Part shown: one piece after another, positions 31,470-40,828 of the stretch
Numbering within the stretch: position 1 is the first letter of the stretch
Layout of the letters: every line of letters starts with the position of its first letter
NCBI GenBank assembly: GCA_036927565.1
Contig: JAYESD010000003.1
Location: 191,095,999-191,159,998, forward strand
Length of the DNA stretch: 64,000 bases
Direction: 5' to 3'
DNA from: Tuctoria greenei
Lineage: Eukaryota; Streptophyta; Magnoliopsida; Poales; Poaceae
Notes under the pieces: generated by a model
What the model was told of the DNA's origin: nothing
Seen by the model: only the letters and a program-made list of their open reading frames with translations
The model's database searches: none
Translations under genes and position numbers: made by a program

Positions 31470-32286
31470 TGTCGAAATGTAGCAACGACACTTCCCCGGT
31501 ACTACTAAAGCGTAGTTCGCGGAGGTTCGTATTTAGGCGGGACGCGCATAAGATCAAGAGAAGAGGTGAACACCGAGGGTTTTTACGTGGTTCGGGCCGC
31601 CTGAGCGTAATACCCTACTCCACGGGGTGGTTGTTGATTGTATGAGTTTGTATGCGTAGCGAGTGTCTGAGATTGCCTTCTACCATATATTGCAACCCTT
31701 TTATATGCTAAGGACTGACCGTTACAATGTATGTCTGGCTCGATAAGTGGTCCCAACTTTCATAAACACTCTATAAATGATATACTGGTGTTATGGGTGA
31801 TTAACAGTGTGATAACGTGCCTTAATGGTGGCATTATCAGTCTTGATAGCTCTCTGATCATGTTTCATTAATATAGCATTAATGATACGTTAATTAGGTC
31901 TTGTAATGATTGTTTAATAGCATCTTGAATGTCTGTGTCGTTGGAGATCTAGCTATCTTCCTGTTGCAGGTTTAGTTCCGAAGGTCTGACACGTGGCAGC
32001 TCTGGAGCTTCCCTCTACGGGGAAGTAGGTACTGAGCTACTTGACACGTGGCAGCACCAGAGCTTCCCTCTACTGGGGGTTAGGTCCGGAGTTACTGGAC
32101 ACGTGGTAGTACCGGAGTTTCCTTGTGAAGGGAGCTAGGTCCGACCGTGCAGGATACGTGGTAGCTTCAGAGCTACCCAAATGAGGGAGGCGGACTCAGT
32201 ACTGCGGGACACGTGTTGCCTTTGAAAGTCTTCAATATTGGAGGGCGGAACTTCATGACTCTATCCACAATATCAGTATACCGACA
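31470..32286 (-). repeat. 5' LTR of gypsy B
   Basis: 817 bp, TGTCGAAATG...TATACCGACA. It shares with the gypsy C LTR a strongly conserved 47-bp block (31583-31629, ACGTGGTTCGGGCCGCCTGA and following) and the TATA arrangement (reverse-strand TATAAAAG at 31698-31705). No second LTR is present. Confidence 0.8.
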
Positions 32287-32719
32287 GATATGATAAGCCA
32301 ATGCATCGAATGTGTGAGTTGCTAGGTGGCTAAGACTCGGGAGCATAACTCGAGTATCAGACGTGCTATGGATGCATTGTTGTCGTGCCACCGATCAATA
32401 TCTTCATATGAGAAATATAATGAGATGCAGGGAAGAAACACTCAAATGCTCTATATATAGTTGTTCTAACTACGAGCCTACCAAAGTTAAAGGAAAGCAA
32501 CCAAATGCATTGGAGACTTGGTACTCGTAGGAGAAAATACATTGGCCAGATGCGACCCCTAGTGTTTTACTGTTCGAGCAACAATAAACGCGAGACAGCG
32601 AGAGGATTACAAGAACTAGTGGGATGGGGCGTGACTTGCTTTTTTTAGTGAACCCACTATGACTCTATGAGTGGTCCTAAAATGTCAGAAACCTTTATTT
32701 ACTTTACGGTCCATGGGTT
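32287..32719. other. No gene recognised
   Basis: The sequence right of gypsy B does not continue copia C gag. No ORF or repeat end is evident. Confidence 0.4.
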
Positions 32720-32727
32720 GTGTCATG

Positions 32728-33392
32728 TAGAGATGATAACGGGTCGGATTTGAGTCGGATAGAGCAAATACCCGATCTGAAAACTGTTCAGGGTACAATT
32801 TCATACCCAAACCCATACCCGTGGGTAAAATTTCGTATCCGAACCCGTACCCGACGGGTTTCAAGCGGGTTTCGGTACCCGTCGGGTATGACCAAACATA
32901 ACAAAAAAATTCAATAAATCATAATTTACATGCTGAACAGATAAAAACAACATAACAGCTTAAATAACATATCAAATTTTATTTTTCAACAGCTAATCAG
33001 ATAACTAAATTACAAAGCAAAGTAAAAAACAGTCAAACAAGTTCAATAGTCAACACATATTACATAGCAGTTTTACAGGACCATAATACAAGTTACAGCC
33101 ATACATGACCAGCCAAAAGTTCAATGTCTCAAAAGATACACAAGTTATACATAACACAAATTACAAGACCAGCAGTCCAGCACACAAGTTCAACACAGCC
33201 CATCCATAATATCTTGAGTAAATCGGGTACCCGTCGGATACCCGTGGGTAAAAAATCATACCCGTACCCGTACCCGAAAAAGTCGGGTCATGTACAGTTG
33301 TACCCGCGGGTAAAAATATGTACCCGTACCCGTACACGTCGGACAAAATACCCGCCGGGTACCCGCACCCGCGGGTACAATTGTCATCCCTA
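32728..33392. mobile_element. Non-autonomous hAT element, 665 bp
   Basis: The ends TAGAGATGATAAC and TTGTCATCCCTA form an imperfect inverted repeat matching the TAGGGATGRCAA ends of grass hAT elements. The flanks 32720-32727 and 33393-33400 are the same 8 bases, GTGTCATG, as expected for hAT. The subterminal regions are dense in ACCCGT / ACGGGT motifs (ACCCGTACCCGTACCCG near 33260 and 33323). The centre is AT-rich and codes for nothing, so it needs a transposase from elsewhere. Confidence 0.92.
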
Positions 33393-33468
33393 GTGTCATG
33401 GTTCTACAGGTACGTGGTAGTGTGTAAAGTTCACCTAAAAATCCCATTGAAAAAGTTAATTATCAATC

Positions 33469-33581
33469 TTTACTAGACTTTTTATAAACGGGAAGATGCA
33501 ATACAATTTAACTAAATTTCACATATTCTATTTACTAGACTTTTCATAAACGGGAAGATGCAATGCAATTTAACTAAATTT
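33469..33581 (+). repeat. 51-bp tandem duplication, period 62
   Basis: TTTACTAGACTTTT...AACTAAATTT occurs at 33469-33519 and 33531-33581 with two differences. Confidence 0.9.
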
Positions 33582-33837
33582 AATTGGCACAAATCTGGTA
33601 TCGACAAACCTCTACTCTTCTCATAAAGAAATCCGACCGCCTTTTACTTAGTCAATTAATCAGACTCTTTTGGTCCAAAAAATTGTTAGATACTCAAAAG
33701 CAATATGATGCATCTTCTATTGTATATATGGAGGTCACTTCAAACAAACCCCACATTAAAAAAGGGAGTGTCGATTTTTCAGACGTTTAAAAATTAGTCA
33801 TTTCAGGCGACCGATATAATCTTTTGGATGAAGATCG

Positions 33838-34623
33838 TTAGTGGTAGTTGTTCTTTTTAATGGGTTCGTCTACAAACTTATTAATGGACTTTGAGTTGCT
33901 AACGGGCGCGCAGACAGACCCGTTTCATTTCTACAGACGTTAGAAGGCCCACATTAATGGCCCGATAGCAAATATGACCATTAACACAGTAGTGGACTGA
34001 CAAATGAGCTTATATTTCATCCACTATTTGTATAAAAGCCTTATTTATCCTATTAATTTATAAAATATGTGCAATATTATAAAATAATATTAAATGTGTG
34101 ATATATCCTAATCAAGCAAGAAGAAAAAGAAGAAAAAACATGTGATTGCATCAAACGTAGCCCCGCAATGAAATAGTTGACCATCTCTTAATTTAGAACA
34201 AAAACTAATGTACATAATGCTAGCTCCTAGCTGATAAATGTAGCAAAATACTCTGTACAAGTCTCTGCTATTCTTTGTTTGTACCATCTACAAATATGTA
34301 AAATTCCATATCTTGTACTTGCAGTCTCACAATATTCTGAAACTTACTATAAATCTTAAATTGATCATGGAAACTTTTCTATAGTCAATACAAATAAAAT
34401 TAATTTGTATTAAGAACCATTAAAAAATAATCCAAAATAAATTACAAATACAAGTTAATACAAAATCAGTCATACAAAGATAACAGAACAAATAACTTAT
34501 TTATTATGATAATACAACAAGGGTAATATAATTTCTGGTCTTACAAATTTACACATAGTACTAAAAGTTTTAGATGACGTAAAACAGTTTTTTCTATGGT
34601 CTATACAATAACAAGATTATTGT
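33838..34623 (+). repeat. 786-bp direct repeat, copy 1
   Basis: It begins GTTAGTGGTAGTTGTTC and ends CAAGATTATTGT. The same sequence recurs at 34632-35417 after 8 bases, about 97% identical by eye. No ORF is conserved. It does not show TG...CA ends, and the near-absence of internal sequence argues against an LTR pair. Confidence 0.92.
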
Positions 34624-34631
34624 CCTCAACT

Positions 34632-35417
34632 GTTAGTGGTAGTTGTTCTTTTTAATGGGTTCGTCTCCAAACTTATTAATGGACTTTGAGTTGCTAACGG
34701 GCGCGCAGACAGACCCGTTTCATTTCTACAGACGTTAGCAGGCCCACATTAATGGCCCGATAGCAAATATGACCATTAACACAGTAGTGGACTGACAAAT
34801 GAGCTTATATTTCATCCACTATTTGTATAAAAGCCTTATTTATCCTATTAATTTATAAAATACGTGCAATATTATAAAATAATATTAAATGTGTGATATA
34901 TCCTAATAATGCAAGAAGAAAAAGAAGAAAAAACATGTGATTGCATCAAACGTAGACCCGCAATGAAATAGTTGACCATCTCTTAATTTAGAACAAAAAC
35001 TCATGTACATAATGCTAGCTCCTAGCTGATAAATGTAGCAAAATACTCTATACAAGTCTCTGCTATTTTTTGTTTGTACCATCTACAAATATGTAAAATT
35101 CCATATCTTGTACTTGCAGTCTCACAATATTCTGAAACTTACTATAAATCTTAAATTGATCATGGAAACTTTTCTATAGTTAATACAAATAAAATTAATG
35201 TGTATTAAGAACCAATAAAAAATAATCCAAAATAAATTACAAATACAAGTTAATACAAAATCAGTCATACAAAGATAACAGAAAAAATAACTTATTTATT
35301 ATGATAATACAACAACAAGGGTAATATAATTTCCGGTCTTACAAATTTACAGTACTAAAAGTTTTCGATGACGTAAAACAGTTTTTTCTATGGTCTATAC
35401 AATAACAAGATTATTGT
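34632..35417 (+). repeat. 786-bp direct repeat, copy 2
   Basis: The second copy of the unit at 33838-34623, with scattered substitutions and a few small indels (for example an extra ACA near 35312, and the loss of CATAGT near 35351). Confidence 0.92.
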
Positions 35418-36110
35418 AACTTTTTAGTTGTACGAAGCAACATAGTCCTACAAAATGAACAAATCATTTATATGGTTGTAAATATACAAGCTAGGTGATG
35501 CTCCAAACAGCTATCCACGTAGTTCTACAATATAGTGGGTACTATAGTGGAACAATATGATGGTACTTCAAATGACGTTTGCACTTGTTCTTTATAACAA
35601 TTGCATAAACCTAACTCTGCAATTTCCTAACTGGATAGATGCAATTTCAAATATTGATATGAAAAATATGTGCACATAGTCAGGTACCGTCTGAATTGCT
35701 TGTGTATACAACATAGTTCCGCTCATATTACAAAACATGATATGCATTTTGACTGCATAAACAAATGTAATTCTGCTAACAAAATAAACCAGTAGTCGAG
35801 ATCGCCTTAATCTGTGCGTGCAGTGGACGCCGCGCGCACCGTGGATTCTAGCCTCGGTGTGAGCAAGGGTGGAAACCTGTTTTAAAAATTAATGAAGTTA
35901 AAAATGACAAGAGACAACTGAATACCACTGTAGTTATGTTGAAAAATAAATTACAGGCACATACAAATAGAATTTTTTAATAGTCAATACAAAAACATAT
36001 TTCAGATTTCAGCATGTATTAAAGATCACAACAGTACATAATCCCTAGAAAATATAATAACTATTATGAAATTTCAAATGACAGCAATACAATGAATCAA
36101 ACAATAAAGA
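35418..36110. other. No gene recognised
   Basis: AT-rich sequence. 35596-35670 (GCATAAACCTAACTCTGCAA and following) resembles 39926-39995 in direct orientation, so the neighbourhood may once have been continuous or duplicated. Confidence 0.4.
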
Positions 36111-36114
36111 AAAA

Positions 36115-36372
36115 TACAGATTGTTGCACTTCTTTTAAAGGAAAAGTCTTCATAACCCCCCGAAGTACGGTGTGGTGACTACATAACCCTCTCAACTTAT
36201 AAACCAGGTATTTAGCATCACAACCTTTGCAATACCATCTAAATAACTCCCTAACCCGGTTTTGAAGAGTGATTTTGCCACCTCGGCAGCTGATGTGGCA
36301 TTTCTTGCATGTCTGATCAGTTGGGGCCCATTTGTAAGTCAATGAAGGCGAGTATGTTGTCCTGGACTGTTG
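36115..36372 (-). repeat. Dispersed repeat, left inverted copy
   Basis: The reverse complement matches 39694-39945 over about 250 bp at roughly 80% by eye, including GGCAAAATCAC, CTTCAAAACCGGGTTAGG and GTAGTCACCACACC. The two copies flank CACTA-2 in inverted orientation. A small reverse-strand ORF here has no family motif. Confidence 0.8.
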
Positions 36373-36499
36373 ATAAATTATGTTTGGTCCTGTAAATGTA
36401 TATATTAGAACGTACTGATAGGGAAAATGTTTTCATCTTTTGTAAGTTTGTTTAATGTGCCTGATAGGAAAAACGTTTATGATAGAGATGAAACAATGG

Positions 36500-36503
<4 letters not shown>

Positions 36504-36535
<32 letters not shown>
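36504..36535. repeat. (AT)n microsatellite
   Basis: About 16 AT units, 45 bp before the left end of CACTA-2. Confidence 0.97.
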
Positions 36536-36540
<5 letters not shown>

Positions 36541-36580
36541 TATTTGACACTTTATATTTACTATAGAACAACTGTTTCCT

Positions 36581-36855
36581 CACTACAGGAATTCCGACAA
36601 TAGACGACGGCAAAAAACCGTCGTCTATAAAGACCTTACCGTCGTCTATAGCTTATAGACGACGGTAAATGCTTATAGACGACGGTTCCCGGCCGTCTAC
36701 GATTATTTGTCGTCTATAAGCTTATAGACGGTAACCGTCGTCTATAACGTAATTGACGACGGCCTCGTCCAGCTGTCGTCAATTAGCCGACAACGCCATG
36801 TAGCAGCAAGGTACGCTAATAGACGACGGTTAACCGTCGTCTATAAGACTCCATA
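36581..36855. repeat. CACTA-2 left terminal and subterminal repeats
   Basis: Several ATAGACGACGGT and ACCGTCGTCTATA units follow CACTACAGG, many arranged as adjacent inverted pairs. Confidence 0.92.
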
Positions 36856-37002
36856 TTATGATAGCGAATAATTCATATTTGTGCATGAATTACAGTACAT
36901 TCAATTCAACAAATAAACTATAAGTAGAAAAAGAAAATAAACAAGGAAAAGAACAGTATGATAGCCTCGGATTGCAAATTTCGGAAGTAACATTACAAAT
37001 AC

Positions 37003-37092
37003 CTGCAAAGTAGATAGCCTACAGGATGCCAGGCAAGATCCCACACACTACTGTTGTGTGCATTATTTATTTCTATGTGAGGAGCTTCATGG
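37003..37092 (-). pseudogene. Captured exon of an FY/WDR33-like WD40 polyadenylation factor
   Basis: A 90-bp reverse-strand exon is bounded by a splice acceptor (TTATTTGGCAG) and donor (CAG/GTATTTG). It reads HEAPHIEINNAHN then SSVWDLAWHPVGYLLC, which I recognise as the WD-repeat segment of plant FY (WDR33), where HDNSVWDLAWHPIGYLLC is typical. The split codons at both ends (final C of a glycine codon at the start, AG of a serine codon at the end) fit the expected WLVG-HE and C-SGSND joins of FY. No other FY exon is found: the downstream side runs into the CACTA end. FY acts in mRNA 3'-end cleavage in the nucleus; this fragment cannot encode it. No stop lies within the exon. Confidence 0.85.
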
Positions 37093-37612
37093 CTGCCAAA
37101 TAAATGAAATTGATTGCTCAATCAGACTGGTATTTTTTCACAAATAACAATGTAAAAGTTGACAAGCATGGAACAATAAGTGTGAGGCAAGCATTGCGAA
37201 ATAAGTGTCAGGCAAGCCTGTCAAACCTGCACCAGAGTTATCCTTGCACTAAACAAATGAAATACTACAACTAAATCTTAGGTATCAGTTGAAGAAGCCA
37301 ATTCAGTGCATCCCTTTAGCATCAGGAATGGACTATTCTCTAAAGGTATCAGTGAAATGCTCAAACTAGTCCAGATTCGAAAAACAAAATCAATGAATAA
37401 ACAGGTTATGTTCTACCACTAGGCATTTAAAAAGAATAAAGAGAAATGAGTCATGATAATTTCTTCTTTCGTTAACCTGGATGGCCCTAATAAAACACTT
37501 CATCGAGCTTCAACATTCCCTTCACGTGACCAATTAATAGCAGCACAATAGACATCATGAGGGGAAAATTACTGAATTCAACACAGCTACCAGGTTAGGG
37601 AGAAATACCAAC

Positions 37613-37797
37613 CTCGAATGCCATTGTATTCCATTTCTCACCGCACGCGTTCCCTACCTGCAATGCAAGATAATATTACTACATGACTAGGGAGCTTGAC
37701 GCTTCAGCATCTATATAATGGAAACTTACTTCCTGCATTGTTTTTACATTTGGATTTTCCTTCTTGTAAGTCTTCTGGAAATCCTCCCTTCACGTGA
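37613..37797 (-). pseudogene. Captured exons of an HMG-box (HMGB-like) gene
   Basis: On the reverse strand, the exon at about 37797-37730 reads REDFQKTYKKENPNVKTMQE and ends in the donor GTAAGT. After a 72-bp intron ending in CATTGCAG, a 45-bp exon (37657-37613) reads VGNACGEKWNTMAFE, followed by GTTGGT, a plausible donor. Together these match the middle of a plant HMG box (FRKxFKEKNPNVK, then GKACGxKWKxM). A TGA just before REDF and the absence of the rest of the box make it a fragment. HMGB proteins bend DNA in the nucleus. The assignment rests on about 35 residues, so it is somewhat less secure than the MYB and FY calls. Confidence 0.7.
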
Positions 37798-38387
37798 CAT
37801 ATGGCTTAATATACATTTGTGCAGGAAAAGAATAGGAAACAATGAAAAAAACCTCCACATTAGGGTTACACTTTAACATATATGAAACTCTTAGGGAATA
37901 TAAGATAAGCAAACAGTATCTTCAATGATGCCGACAGAATGCAGCAGAAAGCTATCAGATAAGCAACTAGAATGTAGTTGAGTAAATCTTCAATTGTGAT
38001 TGACTAAAGGAAAGTATGACAAGTATAACAGGCACATTTTTCTTACGCTACACCAGCAATTGACCATTTGCAATGCTACTGCTGGATAGGGTACACTATA
38101 TGCACTTGTAATGAGAAAACAAACTAGTACCTAAAATACCGTGCAGTAGGAATAGATCCCTAATGGAAAACGGGATTATACTTCAAAATCTCAATTCTGA
38201 ACTTGGGAGATGAGTGACGAGGTCTCAAAATAACCTGCATCCATCCTAGTACAGCGAGGAACAACCACACAGAACTAGAAAGAATCCATACTGCTTCACT
38301 GGCGTCTCAAAATCAAAGCCATCACGCGCATTATAATGCACATAAACCTAGGTCGAAATATGACGGCAAACTTACAAAGAAATACGC

Positions 38388-38575
38388 ATCTGAGCTGCCG
38401 CCTTCGGTGGGTCACCTACCTCCACCCGAGCCCTTGCCGCGGCCACATCACAGCCGACGAGGAGCTGATAATCCTCGAGCTCCACGCACAGTGGGAGGCA
38501 GGTGGTCGCGGTTCGCCAGGAGCCTTCCTGGCCACACCGACAACGAGATCAAGAACTTCTAGAACGCATAGCAGT
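38388..38575 (+). pseudogene. Captured R2R3-MYB transcription factor fragment
   Basis: The plus strand reads SCRLRWVTYLHP (end of repeat R2), then GHITADEELIILELHAQW and, after a one-base frame change near 38497, GRWSRFARSLPGHTDNEIKN. This is the R3 repeat: its conserved DEExLILELHxxWGNRWS and LPGRTDNEIKNxW are plainly visible. TAG replaces the last conserved tryptophan (NF-stop-NA). The fragment starts where plant MYB genes have their second conserved intron (before TGKSCRLRW), so it probably derives from the last large exon. MYB factors bind DNA; this copy lacks R1/R2 and is frameshifted. GC content is much higher than the surrounding AT-rich element, as expected for a grass exon. Confidence 0.87.
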
Positions 38576-38869
38576 ACAAGGTTCTGGGCCGGTGCGGGAA
38601 GGCGCGGAGTGTGGCAAGCATGGGGTCGAGGAGGCCGCCGGCCCGCATCGGGAGGTCGAACCGCCGTGGGGCGCCTGCCAAGATGTACGGCGTGTGGCGT
38701 CTAGCTCGGCGGGGTGCTTCTCGGAGGGCGGCTGTTGCATCTGAGCGGCGGCGGGGCGATGGCGCGGGAGCGGTGGAAAAGCGGCAGCGGCGAAATTGGA
38801 GGACTTCGGGCGTGAAACATGGAACCCGTGAGCCAAATGGGAAGTAATCCGCGGGGCTAAGAAATATTT

Positions 38870-39155
38870 CCTAATTGCGGTGTAGGTTAACTGTTGTCTA
38901 TAAGTCTTAATAGACGACGGCTAATTAAAACCATCGTCTATTACCGCTCTGGTGGGCCCGGTATTCGGCTCCTATTGATGATGGGCCTAATAGACGACGG
39001 TTAGATGTCGTCTTTAAATAATAGACAACGGTACTAGGTTACCGTCGTCAATTAAGGCCTTATTGACGACGGTTGGACCTAATCGTCATCAATTAATTAA
39101 AAGACAATGGTGCCGTCGTCAATTATTTTCGTTTATTTTCGTGTTTTCTGTAGTG
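38870..39155. repeat. CACTA-2 right terminal and subterminal repeats
   Basis: The tract matches 20937-21230 of CACTA-1 in order: GTGTAGGT, TCTATAA, GGTGGGCCC, TTCGGCTC, then GACGACGGT units, TCAATTATTTT and TTTCGTGTTT-CT-TAGTG. Confidence 0.93.
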
Positions 39156-39693
39156 GTTTCACCAAAGAATTTGCGTTGCCTAATCATTCTTAGCTTTTAT
39201 ATAGTCTAGACTCTAGAGTGAACAAATGAATTTGACGTCGCATCATGAAGTTCAGGTTGATTTTATTTTGTTGCCATCAATAAATGGACGAGGCAGTGCA
39301 ACCCAATTTCAGAAGGCAAAGTACAAGTTCTATCCATATTCAGCTCAATCAAATATTTAGGAGGCGTGGTGTTTTTCTTGAGACTGCAAAAATAGATTAT
39401 ATCCAGATTCCAAACAGACCTCATCAATTCTTTTTAATTCTCTATACAAGAGAATCCCTAGCTTAGCATATTTCACGCTGGACAGGGCCTACATCTCCTA
39501 GTCAGTGCAGGTATCGAGAGCTAAAAATTGAGGTCATGCGACCCTACAACTTTGGACATCAAATCCTTGATGCAGAGACGCAGCTCGCAACCCACCCCAT
39601 CTTGGAGAACAGCAACCTCAGCCCCCTCTTTGCAGCTCACCGTTGCTGCTTGTGGAACGTGGAGGTGCGTAAGAACTAAATAGGATCGCATAG
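39156..39693. other. No gene recognised
   Basis: Short ORFs only; no family motif or terminal repeat. Confidence 0.4.
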
Positions 39694-39945
39694 CCCAGGA
39701 CATCAACCTCGTCTTCATTGGCTTACAAACAGGCCCAACTGTTCAAACTTGCACGAAATGCCACGTCACCCGCCACTGTGGCAAAATCACCCTTCAAAAC
39801 CGGGTTAGGAGGTTGTTTATATGGTTTACAAATATTGAGGTGCTAAATAGCCGGTTCAGAAGCTAAGAAGGTTAAGTAGTCACCACACCATAATTTGGAA
39901 GGTTGTGTAGACTTTTTTCTTAAAAGATTGCATAAACTAAACTAT
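39694..39945 (+). repeat. Dispersed repeat, right copy
   Basis: The inverted partner of 36115-36372. It starts CCCAGGACATCAACC and ends near TTTTTTCTTAAAAG. Confidence 0.8.
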
Positions 39946-40643
39946 GCAATTTCCTAACTTGTTATGTGGAATTTTAAATATTCATACGAAAAGCAACATT
40001 AGTTTAGAAGTTCATCTTCATTTTCTTCATTAACATGATGATATTTGTAGTTTCAAAAAACAAAATTGATTACATTCTTCCTTTACAGTAGGACCAAATC
40101 TGTAGACAAACCACATAATCCCAACCCTTTTCCTCCATTATTAACGTAGATCCAGGAAGAACTGGGGAAGGATGGAGGCAGTCAAGGTGCACTCGTTTCA
40201 GTACCAGGGGAAGCAGCATGAGACATGGAAGATGGAGAAAATCAATCGATGTAGGGGCAAAGAAGTAGGAATGATAGTGATTTACGTTGCTGCAATTATG
40301 AATTGTGCTGCCCAGGCCTAAGAAATGGGCGCTCTTCCGTCCCCCTGCGCTATTGATCTCTCCCACACCCTTTGCTGCAGGAGGATCTCTGAAGCCACAA
40401 TTTCTGATGGGAAATGGAGGAACAGGAGAAATCAGAGCAAATAAGTGGAGCTGGATCTGGTGAGGGAACGTGTAGATACAACGTACATGAAAGTCAAGCA
40501 AAGAAGAATCTCACTGCTGCAAATAGCCACGGAAGGTCCGCCGACACTCACCGGTCAATTGCCGCTGCGACACCTCTGCCTCGTCCTTAGTTGCTTTGGA
40601 CCGAGAACACGAGGACACAACTGAGGAAGAACAAGATATTGTT
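39946..40643. other. No gene recognised
   Basis: A reverse-strand ORF of 143 codons (40070-40501) has no recognisable motif and no supporting context. Splice-like signals are not evident. Confidence 0.4.
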
Positions 40644-40648
40644 GTGTC
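40644..40648. repeat. Target-site duplication of copia D, left copy
   Basis: GTGTC, identical to 61039-61043 on the far side of the element. Confidence 0.93.
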
Positions 40649-40828
40649 TGTTGCAGAATATTTTATGCCCACGTGACCTCTATCGCCGGCGGTTGCCAGC
40701 GGCGCCTGCTCGCCGTCGGTCACACCTCTTGAATAGTGTCTCCTCACAATGTATAAATAGAAGAATGAATAAATAAAAGAATAAGTTGAGCCACGATCTC
40801 TTTTCTCTCTTGCAAATAGATCTCAACA
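40649..40828 (+). repeat. 5' LTR of copia D
   Basis: 180 bp, TGTTGCAGAATATTT...CTCAACA, with a TATA box TATAAATA at 40752-40759. The canonical initiator tRNA-Met site does not follow it; CATTATCATCAATGC stands in its place. Confidence 0.9.
40752..40759 (+). promoter_or_regulatory. TATA box of copia D 5' LTR
   Basis: TATAAATA, also present in the 3' LTR at 60962-60969. Confidence 0.7.

Larger units (their letters stand above)
29302..32286 (-). mobile_element. 3'-truncated Tat-type gypsy element (gypsy B)
   Basis: On the reverse strand: LTR (32286-31470), gag, then protease, ending abruptly at about 29302 inside copia C gag. RT, RNase H, integrase and the 3' LTR are missing. Gag and protease match gypsy C (55135-57550) closely in order and sequence (PAGGNPSN, HKSNTHNLEDYREVK, FGTRENYRSEKLVFDVA), so it is the same lineage. 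Confidence 0.88.
36581..39155. mobile_element. CACTA-2: non-autonomous CACTA carrying host gene fragments, 2575 bp
   Basis: It starts CACTACAGGAATTCC and ends TTCGTGTTTTCTGTAGTG. Both ends are full of GACGACGG / CCGTCGTC units, and the right end matches the 5' end of CACTA-1. No transposase is present. Between the ends lie a WD40 exon (37003-37092), two HMG-box exons (37613-37797) and a MYB fragment (38388-38575). The three bases flanking each side (CCT, GTT) do not match, so the 3-bp duplication has decayed or one end was altered. This is the structure of a gene-capturing (Pack-type) CACTA. Confidence 0.9.

Noticed and set aside
33124..33447. Overlapping ORFs rich in Tyr-Pro or Gly-Thr repeats
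   Set aside because: They are translations of ACCCGT strings in the hAT element ends.
33838..35417. The 786-bp repeats as an LTR pair of a tiny retrotransposon
   Set aside because: Only 8 bases separate them, they lack TG...CA ends, and there is no primer site or polypurine tract.
36097..36342. 81-codon reverse ORF with CKKCHISC motif as a small zinc protein
   Set aside because: It lies in a dispersed repeat whose other copy (39694-39945) does not keep the frame.
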